NCBI RefSeq assembly: GCF_023091225.1
Contig: NZ_JAHWXM010000001.1
Span: forward strand, 1,426,001 to 1,490,000
DNA: 64,000 nucleotides
DNA from: Microbacterium galbinum
Lineage (GTDB): Bacteria; Actinomycetota; Actinomycetes; Actinomycetales; Microbacteriaceae
Direction of reading: 5' to 3'
The notes under the pieces are model-generated. The model had not been told where the DNA came from. It did not search any database and saw only the letters and a list, made by a program, of their open reading frames with translations. This document shows, piece after piece, positions 37,734 to 47,900 of this stretch (within the stretch, counting starts at the first letter, position 1; each line of letters begins with the position of its first letter). The translations under genes were made by a program, and so were the position numbers.

Positions 37734-39932
37734 ATGTCTACTTTCTTGTCACATGTCGGGCGCTTCAGCTCGCGCTTCCGGTGGGTGGTGGTGGTGGCGT
37801 GGGTGGTGATCTTCGCCGCACTCATCGGAGTCTTCGTCGCTGGCTCGTCCTCAGACTCGGCCGGAAAAGCCGAGACATCGATTCCCGACTCCCCTGCTTC
37901 TCTCGCCCTGGAGCGGATGAACGAAGAGTTTCCCGCATCCTCAAGCACCTCGGGTGCAACTCTGCAGCTCGTGTTCGCCCCTGACGGCGACGTAACGTCT
38001 CCGAAGATCGCGGCTGAGATCGCCGACATCCTCCACGATGCCTCCGGCCTGCCCGGAGTCCAATCGGTGACTGACCCCCTCGACCCGAGCAGCCCCTTCG
38101 TCTCCGAGGACGGGACGCTTGCCGTCGCAACCCTCTCGTACGGCGAGCTGACCGAGGAGGAGGAGAAGGACTACTACGAGGCCGCTCTTGACCTGCAGGA
38201 GAACGCACCCGGGTCGCTTGGCGTTGAGCTCGGCGGAAACCTCGTGCCTTTGGGGGCGCCGGCGCCCGGTCCGGGCGAAGGCGCAGGTGTCGTCATCGCG
38301 TTCATCGTGCTCGCACTCACGTTCGGCTCACTGATCGCAGCCGGTATCAACCTGCTGATCGCAGTCTTCGGCGTCGGCGTCGGACTCGTTGGCATCCTCG
38401 CCTACGGATCGTTGTTCCCCATCGGCGACAACTCGATCATCCTCGCCTCGATGCTCGGGCTCGCTGTCGGTATCGATTACAACCTGTTCATCCTGTCACG
38501 CTTCCGAAATGAACTTCGTAGCGGAAGAAGCGTCGAAGACGCTGTTGCTCGGGCCACGGGCACGGCGGGCACCGCGGTCGTGTTCGCTGGCCTCACCGTC
38601 ATCGTCGCGCTCGTCGCACTCCTTGTCGCCAACCTGAGCTTCATGACAGAGATGGGCGTTGCGGCCGCGTTCGCCGTACTCGTCTCCGTTCTCCTCGCGC
38701 TCACTCTGCTACCGGCACTCATGCGATTCCTCGGGCTTCGCGCTCTCTCCCGAAAGCAGCGCAAGGCGCTGGAGCGGGGTGAACTGTGGTCGGAGGGCCA
38801 GAAGCAGCGGCGTGGCATCATGCGCGGATGGGGAAGCTTCGTGGTCAACCGACCGCTTGTGTCCCTCTTCGCCGGGGTGCTGATCCTGATCGTCGCCGCG
38901 CTGCCTATGGCAAGCATGAAAACAGCGTTCAATGTTCCCGGCGGATCCGACCCCTCGACAACAGAGAGGGCTGCGTACAATCTGATTCTCGATGAGTTCG
39001 GTGGCATTCAGAGTCCGCTCATTGTCCTCATCGAGGGCGACAGTGTCACGACCGAACTCGCGAAGGTCGAGCGTGACCTCGCTGCGCTAGACAGCGTCCA
39101 GCAGGTGGTTCCCGCGGAGCTCAATGCCGACGAGGATGTCGCACGCATCACGATCATCCCGGAGGGGGGCCCGATCGATGACGAGACCAAGGACCTGGTG
39201 CACGCCATCCGCGATCGCGCTGACGACGTGCAAGGCGTCCATCTGGAGGTGACTGGCGAGACGGCGATCGGAATCGACCAAGACGAGCAGTTGATGCAGG
39301 CCTTGATCAAATACGTCGTAGTGATCGTTGTGATCTCGATCCTGCTGCTGGTCGTGTTGTTCCGTTCCCTGTTGATTCCTGTGGTCGCAACCATCGGGTT
39401 CCTGCTCTCCGTCGGCGCTTCGTTCGGTGCTTCGGTAGCCGTCTTCCAGTGGGGTTGGCTGGACGCGGTCATCGCCGCCCCGCAGGGCGACCCGATGCTC
39501 AGCCTGCTCCCTCTGCTACTCGTCGGCGTGCTCTTCGGTCTCGCAATGGACTATCAAGTGTTCCTGGTCTCACGAATTCAGGAGATGCACCGAAAGGGCA
39601 TGGAGCCCAAGGCCGCAATCCGCGAAGGGTTCGCACGCTCCGGGCCGGTCCTCGTCGCTGCCGCGACGATCATGATCGTGGTCTTCGCGGGATTCGCCAC
39701 AAGCCATTTCGCGATCGGTGCCTCCATCGCTTTCGGGCTGATGGTCGGAGTCGCTGCAGACGCGTTCATCGTTCGCCTCGTGCTCATGCCGGCGCTGCTC
39801 TCGCTGCTCGGTAAGTCCGCGTGGTGGATTCCGAAGTGGTTGGACAAGATCCTTCCGGATGTGGATGTCGAAGGACACTCTCTCGACAATGAAGAACGGA
39901 AGGAAGCTCCGCAGCCCGCCCTGATCGGCTAG
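37734..39932 (+). CDS. MMPL/RND-family membrane transporter (YdfJ-like)
   Basis: 732 residues. Two symmetric halves, each with one helix, a large extracytoplasmic domain and a bundle of five or six helices. MMPL hallmarks: MLGLAVGIDYNLFILSRFR (about 242-260) in half one and LFGLAMDYQVFLVSRIQEMH in half two, holding the Asp residues that carry protons. It exports lipids or hydrophobic drugs. ATG 37734 follows AGGA by about five bases and begins a typical start (FRWVVVVAWVVIF); an upstream in-frame start lies within the regulatory region. The preceding palindrome and TetR gene suggest repressor control. Confidence 0.93.
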   Translation: MSTFLSHVGRFSSRFRWVVVVAWVVIFAALIGVFVAGSSSDSAGKAETSIPDSPASLALERMNEEFPASSSTSGATLQLVFAPDGDVTSPKIAAEIADILHDASGLPGVQSVTDPLDPSSPFVSEDGTLAVATLSYGELTEEEEKDYYEAALDLQENAPGSLGVELGGNLVPLGAPAPGPGEGAGVVIAFIVLALTFGSLIAAGINLLIAVFGVGVGLVGILAYGSLFPIGDNSIILASMLGLAVGIDYNLFILSRFRNELRSGRSVEDAVARATGTAGTAVVFAGLTVIVALVALLVANLSFMTEMGVAAAFAVLVSVLLALTLLPALMRFLGLRALSRKQRKALERGELWSEGQKQRRGIMRGWGSFVVNRPLVSLFAGVLILIVAALPMASMKTAFNVPGGSDPSTTERAAYNLILDEFGGIQSPLIVLIEGDSVTTELAKVERDLAALDSVQQVVPAELNADEDVARITIIPEGGPIDDETKDLVHAIRDRADDVQGVHLEVTGETAIGIDQDEQLMQALIKYVVVIVVISILLLVVLFRSLLIPVVATIGFLLSVGASFGASVAVFQWGWLDAVIAAPQGDPMLSLLPLLLVGVLFGLAMDYQVFLVSRIQEMHRKGMEPKAAIREGFARSGPVLVAAATIMIVVFAGFATSHFAIGASIAFGLMVGVAADAFIVRLVLMPALLSLLGKSAWWIPKWLDKILPDVDVEGHSLDNEERKEAPQPALIG

Positions 39933-39946
39933 AGCTAAGCGCAATC

Positions 39947-39982
39947 AGAGGGGTCGATGCCTTTCGAGGCATCGACCCCTCT
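39947..39982. terminator. Bidirectional UUCG hairpin terminator
   Basis: A perfect 16-bp stem (AGAGGGGTCGATGCCT with AGGCATCGACCCCTCT) closes a TTCG tetraloop. It sits between the convergent MMPL and ABC ATPase genes, 14 bases from each stop, and should end both transcripts. Confidence 0.85.
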
Positions 39983-39996
39983 TCGGCGACCAGCTG

Positions 39997-40833
39997 TCAG
40001 GTGCCGCTCGTCGCGAGTCGAAGGCGTCGTCTAGCCTCTCTACGTTCGCGTTGGCGCGCCGGATCGGCAGTCGGAGCTGCCAGGAGAAGCTCCTTCGTAT
40101 ACGTGTCCTGCGGCCGAGTGGTCACGTCGACGGCCGAACCGGTTTCGACGATCTGCCCCTTATACATCACAGCGATTCGGTGACTGACGTGACGAACGAC
40201 GGACAGGTCGTGCGTTATGAAGAGGTACGCCACTCCGGTGGCCTTCTGAAGTTCGATCAGGAGCTCCAGTACGCGAGCCTGAGTCGTGAGGTCGAGCGCC
40301 GACACCGGCTCATCGCACACGATGAGCTTCGGCTCCAAAGCCAGGGCTCGGGCAATTGCAATCCTTTGTCGCTGCCCCCCGCTGAATTCACGCGGGTAGC
40401 GAGTTGCCGCGTCGGACGGCATTCCGACTCGATCCAATAGCTGAGCCACGCGCTTGCGCGCTTCCCGCGCGTCCACGCCTTGGGCGACAAGAGGCTCGGA
40501 TAGGGTGTCCGCGATCTGGAGGGCAGGATTGAGCGAGGTGTAAGGATCCTGGAACACGACTTGGATGTCCCTCGCCAGCGGCCTCCGCTGCCGATGGGAC
40601 AGATGGGTGATGTCCCGCCCTCCATAAGTGATGGTGCCGCCCGTGGGAGCGGCGAGACCAAGGACTGCTCGACCGATCGTGGTCTTCCCTGACCCGGACT
40701 CTCCGACCAGACCGAGGGTCTCGCCTGCCGAGATGTCTAACGAGACTCCTCGAAGAACCTCCGGGGATGAGGCGCGAAAGCCACGCCCCGGGTACCGGAG
40801 TCGAAGATCAGTGATGCTCAGCAGCTCGTTCAT
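39997..40833 (-). CDS. ABC transporter ATP-binding protein (DppF/OppF type)
   Basis: 278 residues. Walker A GESGSGKT (44-51), Q-loop [15 protein letters not shown] signature [16 protein letters not shown], Walker [13 protein letters not shown] and the switch histidine (ITHDLS) are complete, as in the second ATPase of peptide/nickel/oligosaccharide importers. It is the last gene of the four-gene importer operon; its ATG overlaps the stop of the fused permease-ATPase gene. It energises uptake of the solute bound by the 43665-45194 lipoprotein. Confidence 0.93.
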   Translation of the reverse strand: MNELLSITDLRLRYPGRGFRASSPEVLRGVSLDISAGETLGLVGESGSGKTTIGRAVLGLAAPTGGTITYGGRDITHLSHRQRRPLARDIQVVFQDPYTSLNPALQIADTLSEPLVAQGVDAREARKRVAQLLDRVGMPSDAATRYPREFSGGQRQRIAIARALALEPKLIVCDEPVSALDLTTQARVLELLIELQKATGVAYLFITHDLSVVRHVSHRIAVMYKGQIVETGSAVDVTTRPQDTYTKELLLAAPTADPARQRERREARRRLRLATSGT

Positions 40834-42662
40834 CTGGCCGCCTCCGTTTCAGATCGGGACCGCGTGTTTACCGCATCCGCTCGCACGGTCTCTTCGTCGA
40901 GAATGGCGCCGATGAGTTCCCTCGTGTACGGGTGCGAGGGCGTGTGGAAGATGGAAGCGACGTCACCGCTCTCGACCAGCTCTCCTGAGCGCATCACGAG
41001 AACCCGGTCGCACAGATCCGCGACGACCCCGAAGTTGTGTGTTACGAGCAGCACGCCCATCCCAAGCTCGCCTTGAAGATCGCGCAGAAGATCGAGGATC
41101 TCCGCTTGGACGGTCACATCGAGTGCAGTGGTTGGTTCATCCGCGATGAGGAGCTTCGGCCTGGTCGCGACCGCCCCGGCGATGAGCACGCGCTGCGCCA
41201 TTCCGCCTGAGATCTGATGCGGGTACGAGGCGAATGTCCGTTTCGGGTCCGGAATCCCGACCCGGTGCAGGAGTTCGAGAATAGTCTCCGTGGCCTCTTT
41301 CCGTGTCATGCCGTGTTTCAGGCCCTCGATCAGTTGACTGCCTACAGTGAACGACGGGTCGAGGTTCGACATAGGCTCCTGCGGAATGTACGAGACAACG
41401 CTTCCCCGCACCTTGCGCATCCCGCGTGAGTTTCGCCCGAGTAGCGATTCGCCCGCGAGAGAGAGTTCGCTCGCTCGGATTCTGGCTTCCTTCGGAAGCA
41501 GCCCCAGGATTGAGAAGGCCGTTTGACTTTTTCCTGAACCGGACTCTCCCACTAGACCGACGATCTCACCCGGCCCTACTTCGAACGACACTCCCTTAAC
41601 AACTGCCTTTGCGGATTCATCCTGCTGGGGGTATTCCACCCTCAAGTCACGCACAGTGAGAAGTCCCTGCGTTCGTGAGGTTGACGCTCCTGAGAGAGAG
41701 GCATCGTCAGCAATGGCACGGCCGGGGTTGTCCGCCTCGACAACGGCTTCATCCGTTCGCCGCTTTCGAATCCTGGTGGTGGACTGCGGCCCTGCCAGTA
41801 CATCGCGATACGCGTTGCCGAGGAGCATCAAGCTTCCGCTGAAGAGTGCCAGAAAGCCCGCCGGCCAGACCAGCTGCCAGGGATGGGCATAGATGTTAAT
41901 GAACGCATCCGCCGTCATCGCCCCGAAGCTCGGAATCTGCGTGGATCCCAAGCCCATGAACGCCAGCCCCGCCTGCACCCCGATGGCAGTGCTCGCCATG
42001 AACGCCGAGGCGATGATCACGGGGCCTCGCACGGCATAGAACACATGGCGGGCGAGAATCCGACGATTCGGAAGACCTGACACGCGAGCTGCATCAACAT
42101 ACAGTTCGTTCCGCACGCCGACCACGAGATTGCGCACCAGACGGTAGATGTTCGGGGCGAGGAAGAGTCCGAAGATCACCATCATCGCCTGATAGGTGCC
42201 GCCGGTCACGGGGTACAGCACGATAACGAGGACGAGAGACGGAAAGCTCATGAGGAGGTTGAAGACCCACGATGTCACGGCATCCGTGCGCTTTCCGATG
42301 TATCCAGAGATCAGTCCCGCTGTCGCACCGACGACAATCGCTACTCCCCCTCCGATCAACGCTGAGATGACAGAAACGTTGATTGACGTCAGGACGCGAG
42401 CCCAGATGTCCCGACCATTCTGGTCTCCGCCGAGCAGATAGCCATCCGTGCCCGGGGCGGCGTTGATGAGTGCCAGCGAACTCTCGTTCGGGCTATGGGC
42501 AGTCAACACTGGCTCGAGAATTCCGAGGAGCACAAGTCCAGCGAGGACGATCAGAGAAACCAACCCGAAGGGTTTGCGAAGCAGGCGCCGGAACGAGCCT
42601 GCACGACGTCGGAGAGGCGTCACGTGCGGCTCGATCAGGGTCTGCGGGTCGTAGACGGTCAT
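40830..42662 (-). CDS. ABC transporter permease (DppC type) fused to ATPase (DppD type)
   Basis: 610 residues. Residues 1-290 are a DppC-like permease: N-terminal helix, [17 protein letters not shown] and the EAA-type loop ([20 protein letters not shown], 188-207). After a flexible linker (about 295-332) comes a DppD-like ATPase with Walker [10 protein letters not shown] (371-379), signature [14 protein letters not shown] and Walker [13 protein letters not shown]. So one polypeptide supplies a membrane half and a nucleotide-binding half. The fusion is in frame with no sign of error. ATGA overlaps at both ends couple it to the DppB permease and the DppF ATPase. Confidence 0.93.
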   Translation of the reverse strand: MTVYDPQTLIEPHVTPLRRRAGSFRRLLRKPFGLVSLIVLAGLVLLGILEPVLTAHSPNESSLALINAAPGTDGYLLGGDQNGRDIWARVLTSINVSVISALIGGGVAIVVGATAGLISGYIGKRTDAVTSWVFNLLMSFPSLVLVIVLYPVTGGTYQAMMVIFGLFLAPNIYRLVRNLVVGVRNELYVDAARVSGLPNRRILARHVFYAVRGPVIIASAFMASTAIGVQAGLAFMGLGSTQIPSFGAMTADAFINIYAHPWQLVWPAGFLALFSGSLMLLGNAYRDVLAGPQSTTRIRKRRTDEAVVEADNPGRAIADDASLSGASTSRTQGLLTVRDLRVEYPQQDESAKAVVKGVSFEVGPGEIVGLVGESGSGKSQTAFSILGLLPKEARIRASELSLAGESLLGRNSRGMRKVRGSVVSYIPQEPMSNLDPSFTVGSQLIEGLKHGMTRKEATETILELLHRVGIPDPKRTFASYPHQISGGMAQRVLIAGAVATRPKLLIADEPTTALDVTVQAEILDLLRDLQGELGMGVLLVTHNFGVVADLCDRVLVMRSGELVESGDVASIFHTPSHPYTRELIGAILDEETVRADAVNTRSRSETEAAR

Positions 42663-43600
42663 GAGATCCTCACCTTGGGGTTGAGCCAGCCGTTAGCGAT
42701 GTCGACGATGAGGTTCACGACAACGACAAGGACGACGCTGAACAGAGTGACGCCGAGCATTGCCGGCAGGTCGCCCTGGATTGTTGCGTTGAATCCGTAA
42801 GTTCCGTACCCCGGGAGAGCGAAGATCTTTTCGATGAACAGTGATGCGCCAAACATCGTGATGAAGAGCAGGGAGAAGGTAGTCAGCGCCGGCCCTGCCG
42901 CATTGCGTAGGGCGTGCTTGAGCAGGATGGATGTGTTGGACACGCCGCGGCTGCGCAACGTGCGGACGTAGTCGCGACCGAGCTCGTCAATCATCGATCC
43001 TCGAATCTGCGCCGCAAGAGACGCGATCCCTCCGATGGCGAGCACGATCGCCGGAAGGATGATGGACGCAAACCATCCGCCGAACGAAGTGCCCAGTGGC
43101 ACGAATCCGATCGCGGGCACCCAGCCAAGCGTGATCGCGAACACGTAGACAAGCACGATCCCGAGAATGATGGCCGGAAAGACGTGTGCAATGGTCGAGA
43201 AAGCTTGGAGAACGGTATCGAGAAATCCGGACCTCGCTGCCGAAGCCACGCCAAGAGTCACGCTGACGAGGATCGTGATGATGCACGCGATGACGACCAC
43301 GGAGAGCGTGACCGGAAGCCTGCTGGCAAGTGCGTCAGTCACCGGCTGACTAGTGAAGTAGGAGTTTCCGAGATTGCCCTGGAACACGCCCGACAGCCAG
43401 TTGAAGTACTGCTGAACGATCGGCTGATCCAGCCCCAACTGGGCGTTGAGCGCAGCGATCTGTGCCTGCGTAGCGTTCGGGCCGAGGATGTTGAAAGCCA
43501 CGGGGATGTTCGCCCCGAAAGTCAGAAAGAAGGTGATGCCCGTGACGATGAAGATCAGCACAAGGCCTGCGCCAAGACGGCGCAATAGGAACAGGGTCAC
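42659..43600 (-). CDS. ABC transporter permease (DppB/OppB type)
   Basis: 313 residues, six helices. The long N-terminal helix (VLIFIVTGITFFLTFG) and the exposed segment AQLGLDQPIVQQYFNWLSG are typical of DppB. The EAA-like loop is DYVRTLRSRGVSNTSILLKH (about 215-234). GTG 43600 follows AAGGAG by six bases. It is separated from the binding-protein gene by a strong hairpin at 43616-43653, and its stop overlaps the next start. Confidence 0.92.
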   Translation of the reverse strand: MTLFLLRRLGAGLVLIFIVTGITFFLTFGANIPVAFNILGPNATQAQIAALNAQLGLDQPIVQQYFNWLSGVFQGNLGNSYFTSQPVTDALASRLPVTLSVVVIACIITILVSVTLGVASAARSGFLDTVLQAFSTIAHVFPAIILGIVLVYVFAITLGWVPAIGFVPLGTSFGGWFASIILPAIVLAIGGIASLAAQIRGSMIDELGRDYVRTLRSRGVSNTSILLKHALRNAAGPALTTFSLLFITMFGASLFIEKIFALPGYGTYGFNATIQGDLPAMLGVTLFSVVLVVVVNLIVDIANGWLNPKVRIS

Positions 43601-43615
43601 GTGAGTCTCCTTATG

Positions 43616-43653
43616 GGCGGCATGGGACCGAGAGTTACCCGTCCCATGCCGCC
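43616..43653 (-). terminator. Intercistronic hairpin between binding protein and permease genes
   Basis: GGCGGCATGGGAC pairs perfectly with GTCCCATGCCGCC around a 12-base loop, directly after the binding-protein stop and before the permease ribosome site. It has no T-run. It likely acts as a partial terminator or RNA stabiliser that keeps binding protein in excess over the permease. Confidence 0.65.
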
Positions 43654-43664
43654 ACTCGTTCTCG

Positions 43665-45194
43665 TTACTTGCTGTCGGCCGGCTTGTACGGCAGCAAGCT
43701 CTGTCCGATGACCGCCGGAGAGGTGTACTTGATGTCGTTGGAAGCTACATAGAACCCGGTGATGTAAGTGATCGGAACATTCCAGGCTTCCTCGACGAGG
43801 TAGGCATTGACTGCGCTGTAGTTCGCATCCGCATCCTCTTCGCTCGATGCCCGCGCAGCGCTGAGCAGCTCGTCGAGCTCAGGCGTCGACGAGCGGAACG
43901 GGTTGAACACACCTTCGAGCGTGGCGTCCATGTCGCTCGCCGCGTCCACCGAGAAGCCGTTGAACATGAAGAACATCGCGTAGCTCCCGCCGAAGACTTT
44001 CGCGTAGAAGTCTTGGAACGGCACCGTTTCCCACGTCACTGTGATTCCGATATCGGCCAACGACTGAGTGATGACGGACTCGTATGTGACCGAGACTACG
44101 GTGCTCGGCATCGTCACTTCGAACCCGTCGGCGTAGCCGGCCTCGGTCATCAGCTCTTTCGCCGCCGCGAGGTCGTACGCATAAAGATCGTTCAGCGTCT
44201 CGTCGTAAACGGGCCCGTTCGGATTCACGTACTGCGCAGTCGGGTTGTTCGCTCCCTGGTTGATCGCCTGAGCGATCGAGTCGCGATCGATAGCGAGATT
44301 GATGGCCTTGCGCACGCGCACATCTGCCAGCGCTGGGATGATCGCGCCCTCATGGTCAGCGATCCAGAGGACCCCGAGCGAGTTCGGGCTGTTGTTGCCG
44401 GAAGTGAAGTCGGCCGCGCTGAACTGCTTGACGATGTCGACGGACGGGACGCCTGCGTAGTCCAGCTGCGACGCCTGAACAGCGTTCTGAACGGCGGTCG
44501 GATCTTGAATGACACTGACCTCGACAGTCTCGAACGGGTAGGCGCCCGCGTTCCAGTTGTCGTCGTTGCGCTCGAGCACGTAGGTGGCGCCTACCGTCGT
44601 CGCGTCGACATCGAGCGTGTACGGTCCAGAACCCACGGGAGTGAGCTGAGAGCTCTCGGCGGTGAGCACCTCGGTAGCTCCCACTGCTCCAGGATTCCCC
44701 GCCAGACGACCGAGAAGCGCAGCGTCTGGAGCGCTGAGCGAGACGATCACAGTAGACTCGTCCACCGCTTCCACGTTGGAGATCGCAGCCAGGTTGTCCG
44801 CTGTCGATGTTCCGGCTCGCGATGCGTCGAGCGACGCGGCGACCGCAGGCGCGTCGACCGGGGTGTCATCCGTGAAAGTCATGTCATCTCGAATGTGCAG
44901 TGTCAGCTGCGTGCGTGTGTCGTCGTACTCCCACGACTCCGCGATCGCCGGCACGAGGTTTCCATTGAGGTCTGCGCCAATGATCGTGTCGTACACGGAC
45001 AGGAACATCGTTGCGTCGCCACCTGACCACTGTCCGATCGACCAGTTCGCCGGAGGCGCCTGCACGTGAATCCGGAGTGTCTGGTCCGCATCGGGGCTGC
45101 GATCGGTCGTGCTGGTGCTCGCACAGCCTGCGAGCACCAGCACAGCCACAGTCGTCACGGCCACGGCGGCACGTATGGGTGCGGTGATTCTCAT
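43665..45194 (-). CDS. ABC solute-binding lipoprotein, family 5 (DppA-like)
   Basis: 509 residues. The lipoprotein signal ends VLVLAGC. The mature protein follows the SBP_bac_5 pattern: LRIHVQAPPANWSIGQWSGG, AESWEYDDTRTQLTLHIRDD (about 85-104), DVRVRKAINLAIDRDSIAQA and a C-terminal lobe. Family 5 proteins bind peptides, nickel or oligosaccharides. The adjacent GH2 gene, and the glycosidases around, favour an oligosaccharide or glycoside here, but this is inference. The ATG follows AAAGGAG by seven bases. First gene of the importer operon, downstream of the inverted repeat at 45295-45333. Confidence 0.92.
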   Translation of the reverse strand: MRITAPIRAAVAVTTVAVLVLAGCASTSTTDRSPDADQTLRIHVQAPPANWSIGQWSGGDATMFLSVYDTIIGADLNGNLVPAIAESWEYDDTRTQLTLHIRDDMTFTDDTPVDAPAVAASLDASRAGTSTADNLAAISNVEAVDESTVIVSLSAPDAALLGRLAGNPGAVGATEVLTAESSQLTPVGSGPYTLDVDATTVGATYVLERNDDNWNAGAYPFETVEVSVIQDPTAVQNAVQASQLDYAGVPSVDIVKQFSAADFTSGNNSPNSLGVLWIADHEGAIIPALADVRVRKAINLAIDRDSIAQAINQGANNPTAQYVNPNGPVYDETLNDLYAYDLAAAKELMTEAGYADGFEVTMPSTVVSVTYESVITQSLADIGITVTWETVPFQDFYAKVFGGSYAMFFMFNGFSVDAASDMDATLEGVFNPFRSSTPELDELLSAARASSEEDADANYSAVNAYLVEEAWNVPITYITGFYVASNDIKYTSPAVIGQSLLPYKPADSK

Positions 45195-45294
45195 CTTCTG
45201 ACTCCTTTGTCGTGATTTTGATGATGCGGACCATCCGAAAAGGCACTGGTCGTTCTAGCTGCATTGCTCCCTGCGAGCTACGGTGGGACGAACT

Positions 45295-45333
45295 AGTAAC
45301 ACGCGTCACTCACGCTAGAGCACACGTGTTACT
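45295..45333. promoter_or_regulatory. Inverted repeat upstream of the importer operon
   Basis: AGTAACACG (45295-45303) and CGTGTTACT (45325-45333) are exact complements 21 bases apart. The core GTAACACG differs by one base from GTGACACG in the repeat upstream of the GH2 gene at 47901-47936, suggesting one repressor for both units. Confidence 0.55.
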
Positions 45334-45383
45334 TAAGTCCAGTAACGGTCCCGTAACCGTGCGGACGTAGGAACCAAGCGGAC

Positions 45384-47828
45384 CTATATGACGGTGAGGG
45401 ACAGCTGAACTGCATCGCAGCCGTCGGCCGTCACTCGCAGTGTGACGTCTCCGCGACCCGTGGGCCGAACAACGGCAAGAGCACGCCCATCGAACGTTGT
45501 GTAGTCCCCGGCGGAGAACGAGTCTGTCGTCACAGGGTTCCCGCTGCCCATACCTTGCAGCTGGCCTGCTCCGGACACTTCGACCGCGACTCTACGATCG
45601 TCAACGTTTCGGACGGTGCCTTCATCGTCCACCAGTCGTATCTCGATAAAAGCGAGATCCCCCGTCCCATTCACGAGCTCTTGGCGGTCGGCGACGACTT
45701 CGAGCCTTAATCCACCTGTCGCCGAGGAGAGACTCGATCGCCCAACCTCTTGCCCGTCCCGGAATGCCACCGCGGTGAGTGTCCCCGGCTCGAAAATCGT
45801 CTCGAACTCGGCTCGGTACGCGCGGGTGGTACCTACAGCTGCCCTTGCGATCGTTGCGCCATCGAGCTCAAGCTGAACGTGATCAGCGTCCGCGTAGACC
45901 TCCACGTGAACCGGCTGGCCTTCGAACCCTCCCCATGACCAGCTCGAGACCGTATCGCTCCATGCCCACGGAGGCGAAACGGCGATCGGCGCCCCGTACC
46001 GGTGAGGTCGCTGTACCGCAATGTACGGCTCGGCCCGCAGCCCGAAGACGATCTCGCGGTAGTAGGACACCGGACGCCGATGGCCCGTGATGTCGAGGTC
46101 GCCGCTCCAGGCCGTCAACCCGGGAAACTGCGTCACGAATGAGGAACCGCTCGTCGATTCGTCGGCATACTTCACGCCGCCCAAGCCTGTCTCCCCGAGG
46201 TAGTCCAGCCCAGTCCAGGTGAAGTCACCAATCACGTTCGCATGCTGCCTGACGAGAGCCCAGTTCTCATCGATCTGCGCGGGCCATGTTTCGGCGCCGA
46301 CGATGATGCGATCGGGGAACTCGGCCACATCCTGTGTGTAGCGCGATGTACCGTAGTTCATCCCGGCGACGTCAAGAACGGCGAATGCCTCCTCCGTTCG
46401 AGCGGTCACCATCGGGGAAGCTTGAATCTGGCCCATCATCTGCCCGAAGTCCCCCATCATCTGGTTCACCCCTCCCCCGACGGCGGCCGCCTCACGCCGC
46501 TGGCGCATCGATTCGATCACTGTGTCAAGGACCGAGACGAAGCCGTTGATGCCGTTGGTGATGAAGCGCGTTCTGTCGAGCGATCGGAGCTTCTCGGCGA
46601 GCTGTCGACTCATTCGCCCGCCGAATCGATCACCCGTTTCAGGGATCTCGTTCCCTATCGAATAGAAGATGACACTGGGGTGGTTGAAGTCCTTCGCAAC
46701 CAGCGACTGCAAGTCGTCTTCCCACCAGCGCGGGAAGTTGAACGAGTAATCGAAGTCGCTCTTCGATGATGTCCACACGTCGAACGTCTCATCCATGACG
46801 AGCATGCCCAGACGATCGCACGCGTCGAGAAGAGCTGGACTTGCCGGATGATGAGAGCTGCGGATCGCATTGAAACCGGCCGCCTTGAGGAGCTGGATCT
46901 TTCGCTCTTCTGCGCGGGCGATCGCCGCGGCTCCGAGCGGCCCGTTGTCAGCGTGGATGCAGGCGCCGCGCAACTTGACCTGCTCCCCGTTGATGCGCAA
47001 GCCGTGAAGGGCATCGAGTTGCAGCGTGCGGATGCCGAAGGCCGTGGCTTCGGCATCGACGCATTGCTCGCCGTCCGCCAGCTCGAGGCGCGCCTCGTAA
47101 AGGTCGGGTGTGTCCACGCTCCAGCGCATCGGCGTCGGAACTCGCAGTCGGAATCGAGCTCGTGCGGACTCGCCCGGCAGCAAGGTCACAGGGGTTCTCT
47201 GGCGGGCCACTTCCACCCCTTCAGGAGAGATGACGATGGCCGTGAGGTAAGGCGACGCGGTCGCGACGTCGGAGTTCTCGATGAGAGACTCGATCTCGAC
47301 GATCGCTCTCTCCGCGTCCACATCGGGCGTCGACACCCGGAGGCTGTCCACGGCGATCCGCAATGGATTCTTGACGACCTTGAAGACATCCCTGTAGATG
47401 CCGGCGCCGGTGTACCAACGTGAATCGAGGTGTGCTCGGCATTCCACCCGTATCTCGTTCTCGGCTCCGAATCGGACGTACGGATCGATGCGTACAACGA
47501 AACGGGAGTAGCCGAATGCATTCTGGCCCGCGAGCGCTCCATTGACGTAGACGCTTGCATCGCGATAGACACCGCCGAACTCGAGCGCGATGTACTTACC
47601 CCGGTCTTCGACAGGAACAACCAACACGCGTCGATACTCGAACGAACCGCCCGGGAAGTACCCGGTCGTCTCACCATGTGCGACGTCAGCGCTTCGGGGA
47701 CACGAGAGGAGCGCGTCGTGCGGCAGAGTAACGTCACGCCAGGCGTCAGCGCTTGCACCACCGAGTTCCTGGAAGGCCGTCGCCTTCACCCGGTAGGTCC
47801 AGGACGTGTTGAAGCTCTCACGGGTCAT
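45384..47828 (-). CDS. GH2 glycoside hydrolase (beta-galactosidase/glucuronidase-like)
   Basis: 814 residues, no signal peptide. GH2 sugar-binding domain (GYFPGGSFEYRR at 56-67, RWYTGAGIYRDVF at 137-149), Ig-like domain, TIM barrel with acid/base Glu 394 (YSIGNEIPET) and nucleophile Glu 513 (IVGAETWPA), and C-terminal DUF4982-like and Ig-like domains. A Met/Gln/Gly-rich insert (GGVNQMMGDFGQMMGQIQ, about 452-469) lies between the catalytic residues. It is a paralogue of 29421-31859. It is encoded just upstream of the importer operon on the same strand, but with its own promoter, and probably hydrolyses the imported glycoside. Confidence 0.87.
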   Translation of the reverse strand: MTRESFNTSWTYRVKATAFQELGGASADAWRDVTLPHDALLSCPRSADVAHGETTGYFPGGSFEYRRVLVVPVEDRGKYIALEFGGVYRDASVYVNGALAGQNAFGYSRFVVRIDPYVRFGAENEIRVECRAHLDSRWYTGAGIYRDVFKVVKNPLRIAVDSLRVSTPDVDAERAIVEIESLIENSDVATASPYLTAIVISPEGVEVARQRTPVTLLPGESARARFRLRVPTPMRWSVDTPDLYEARLELADGEQCVDAEATAFGIRTLQLDALHGLRINGEQVKLRGACIHADNGPLGAAAIARAEERKIQLLKAAGFNAIRSSHHPASPALLDACDRLGMLVMDETFDVWTSSKSDFDYSFNFPRWWEDDLQSLVAKDFNHPSVIFYSIGNEIPETGDRFGGRMSRQLAEKLRSLDRTRFITNGINGFVSVLDTVIESMRQRREAAAVGGGVNQMMGDFGQMMGQIQASPMVTARTEEAFAVLDVAGMNYGTSRYTQDVAEFPDRIIVGAETWPAQIDENWALVRQHANVIGDFTWTGLDYLGETGLGGVKYADESTSGSSFVTQFPGLTAWSGDLDITGHRRPVSYYREIVFGLRAEPYIAVQRPHRYGAPIAVSPPWAWSDTVSSWSWGGFEGQPVHVEVYADADHVQLELDGATIARAAVGTTRAYRAEFETIFEPGTLTAVAFRDGQEVGRSSLSSATGGLRLEVVADRQELVNGTGDLAFIEIRLVDDEGTVRNVDDRRVAVEVSGAGQLQGMGSGNPVTTDSFSAGDYTTFDGRALAVVRPTGRGDVTLRVTADGCDAVQLSLTVI

Positions 47829-47900
47829 CTCGGGGCCTCGAGTCGCCGATCGTCTCGAACCATTCTCTTCATTGAGGATTCACTTTCGCTCTGAGTATCA

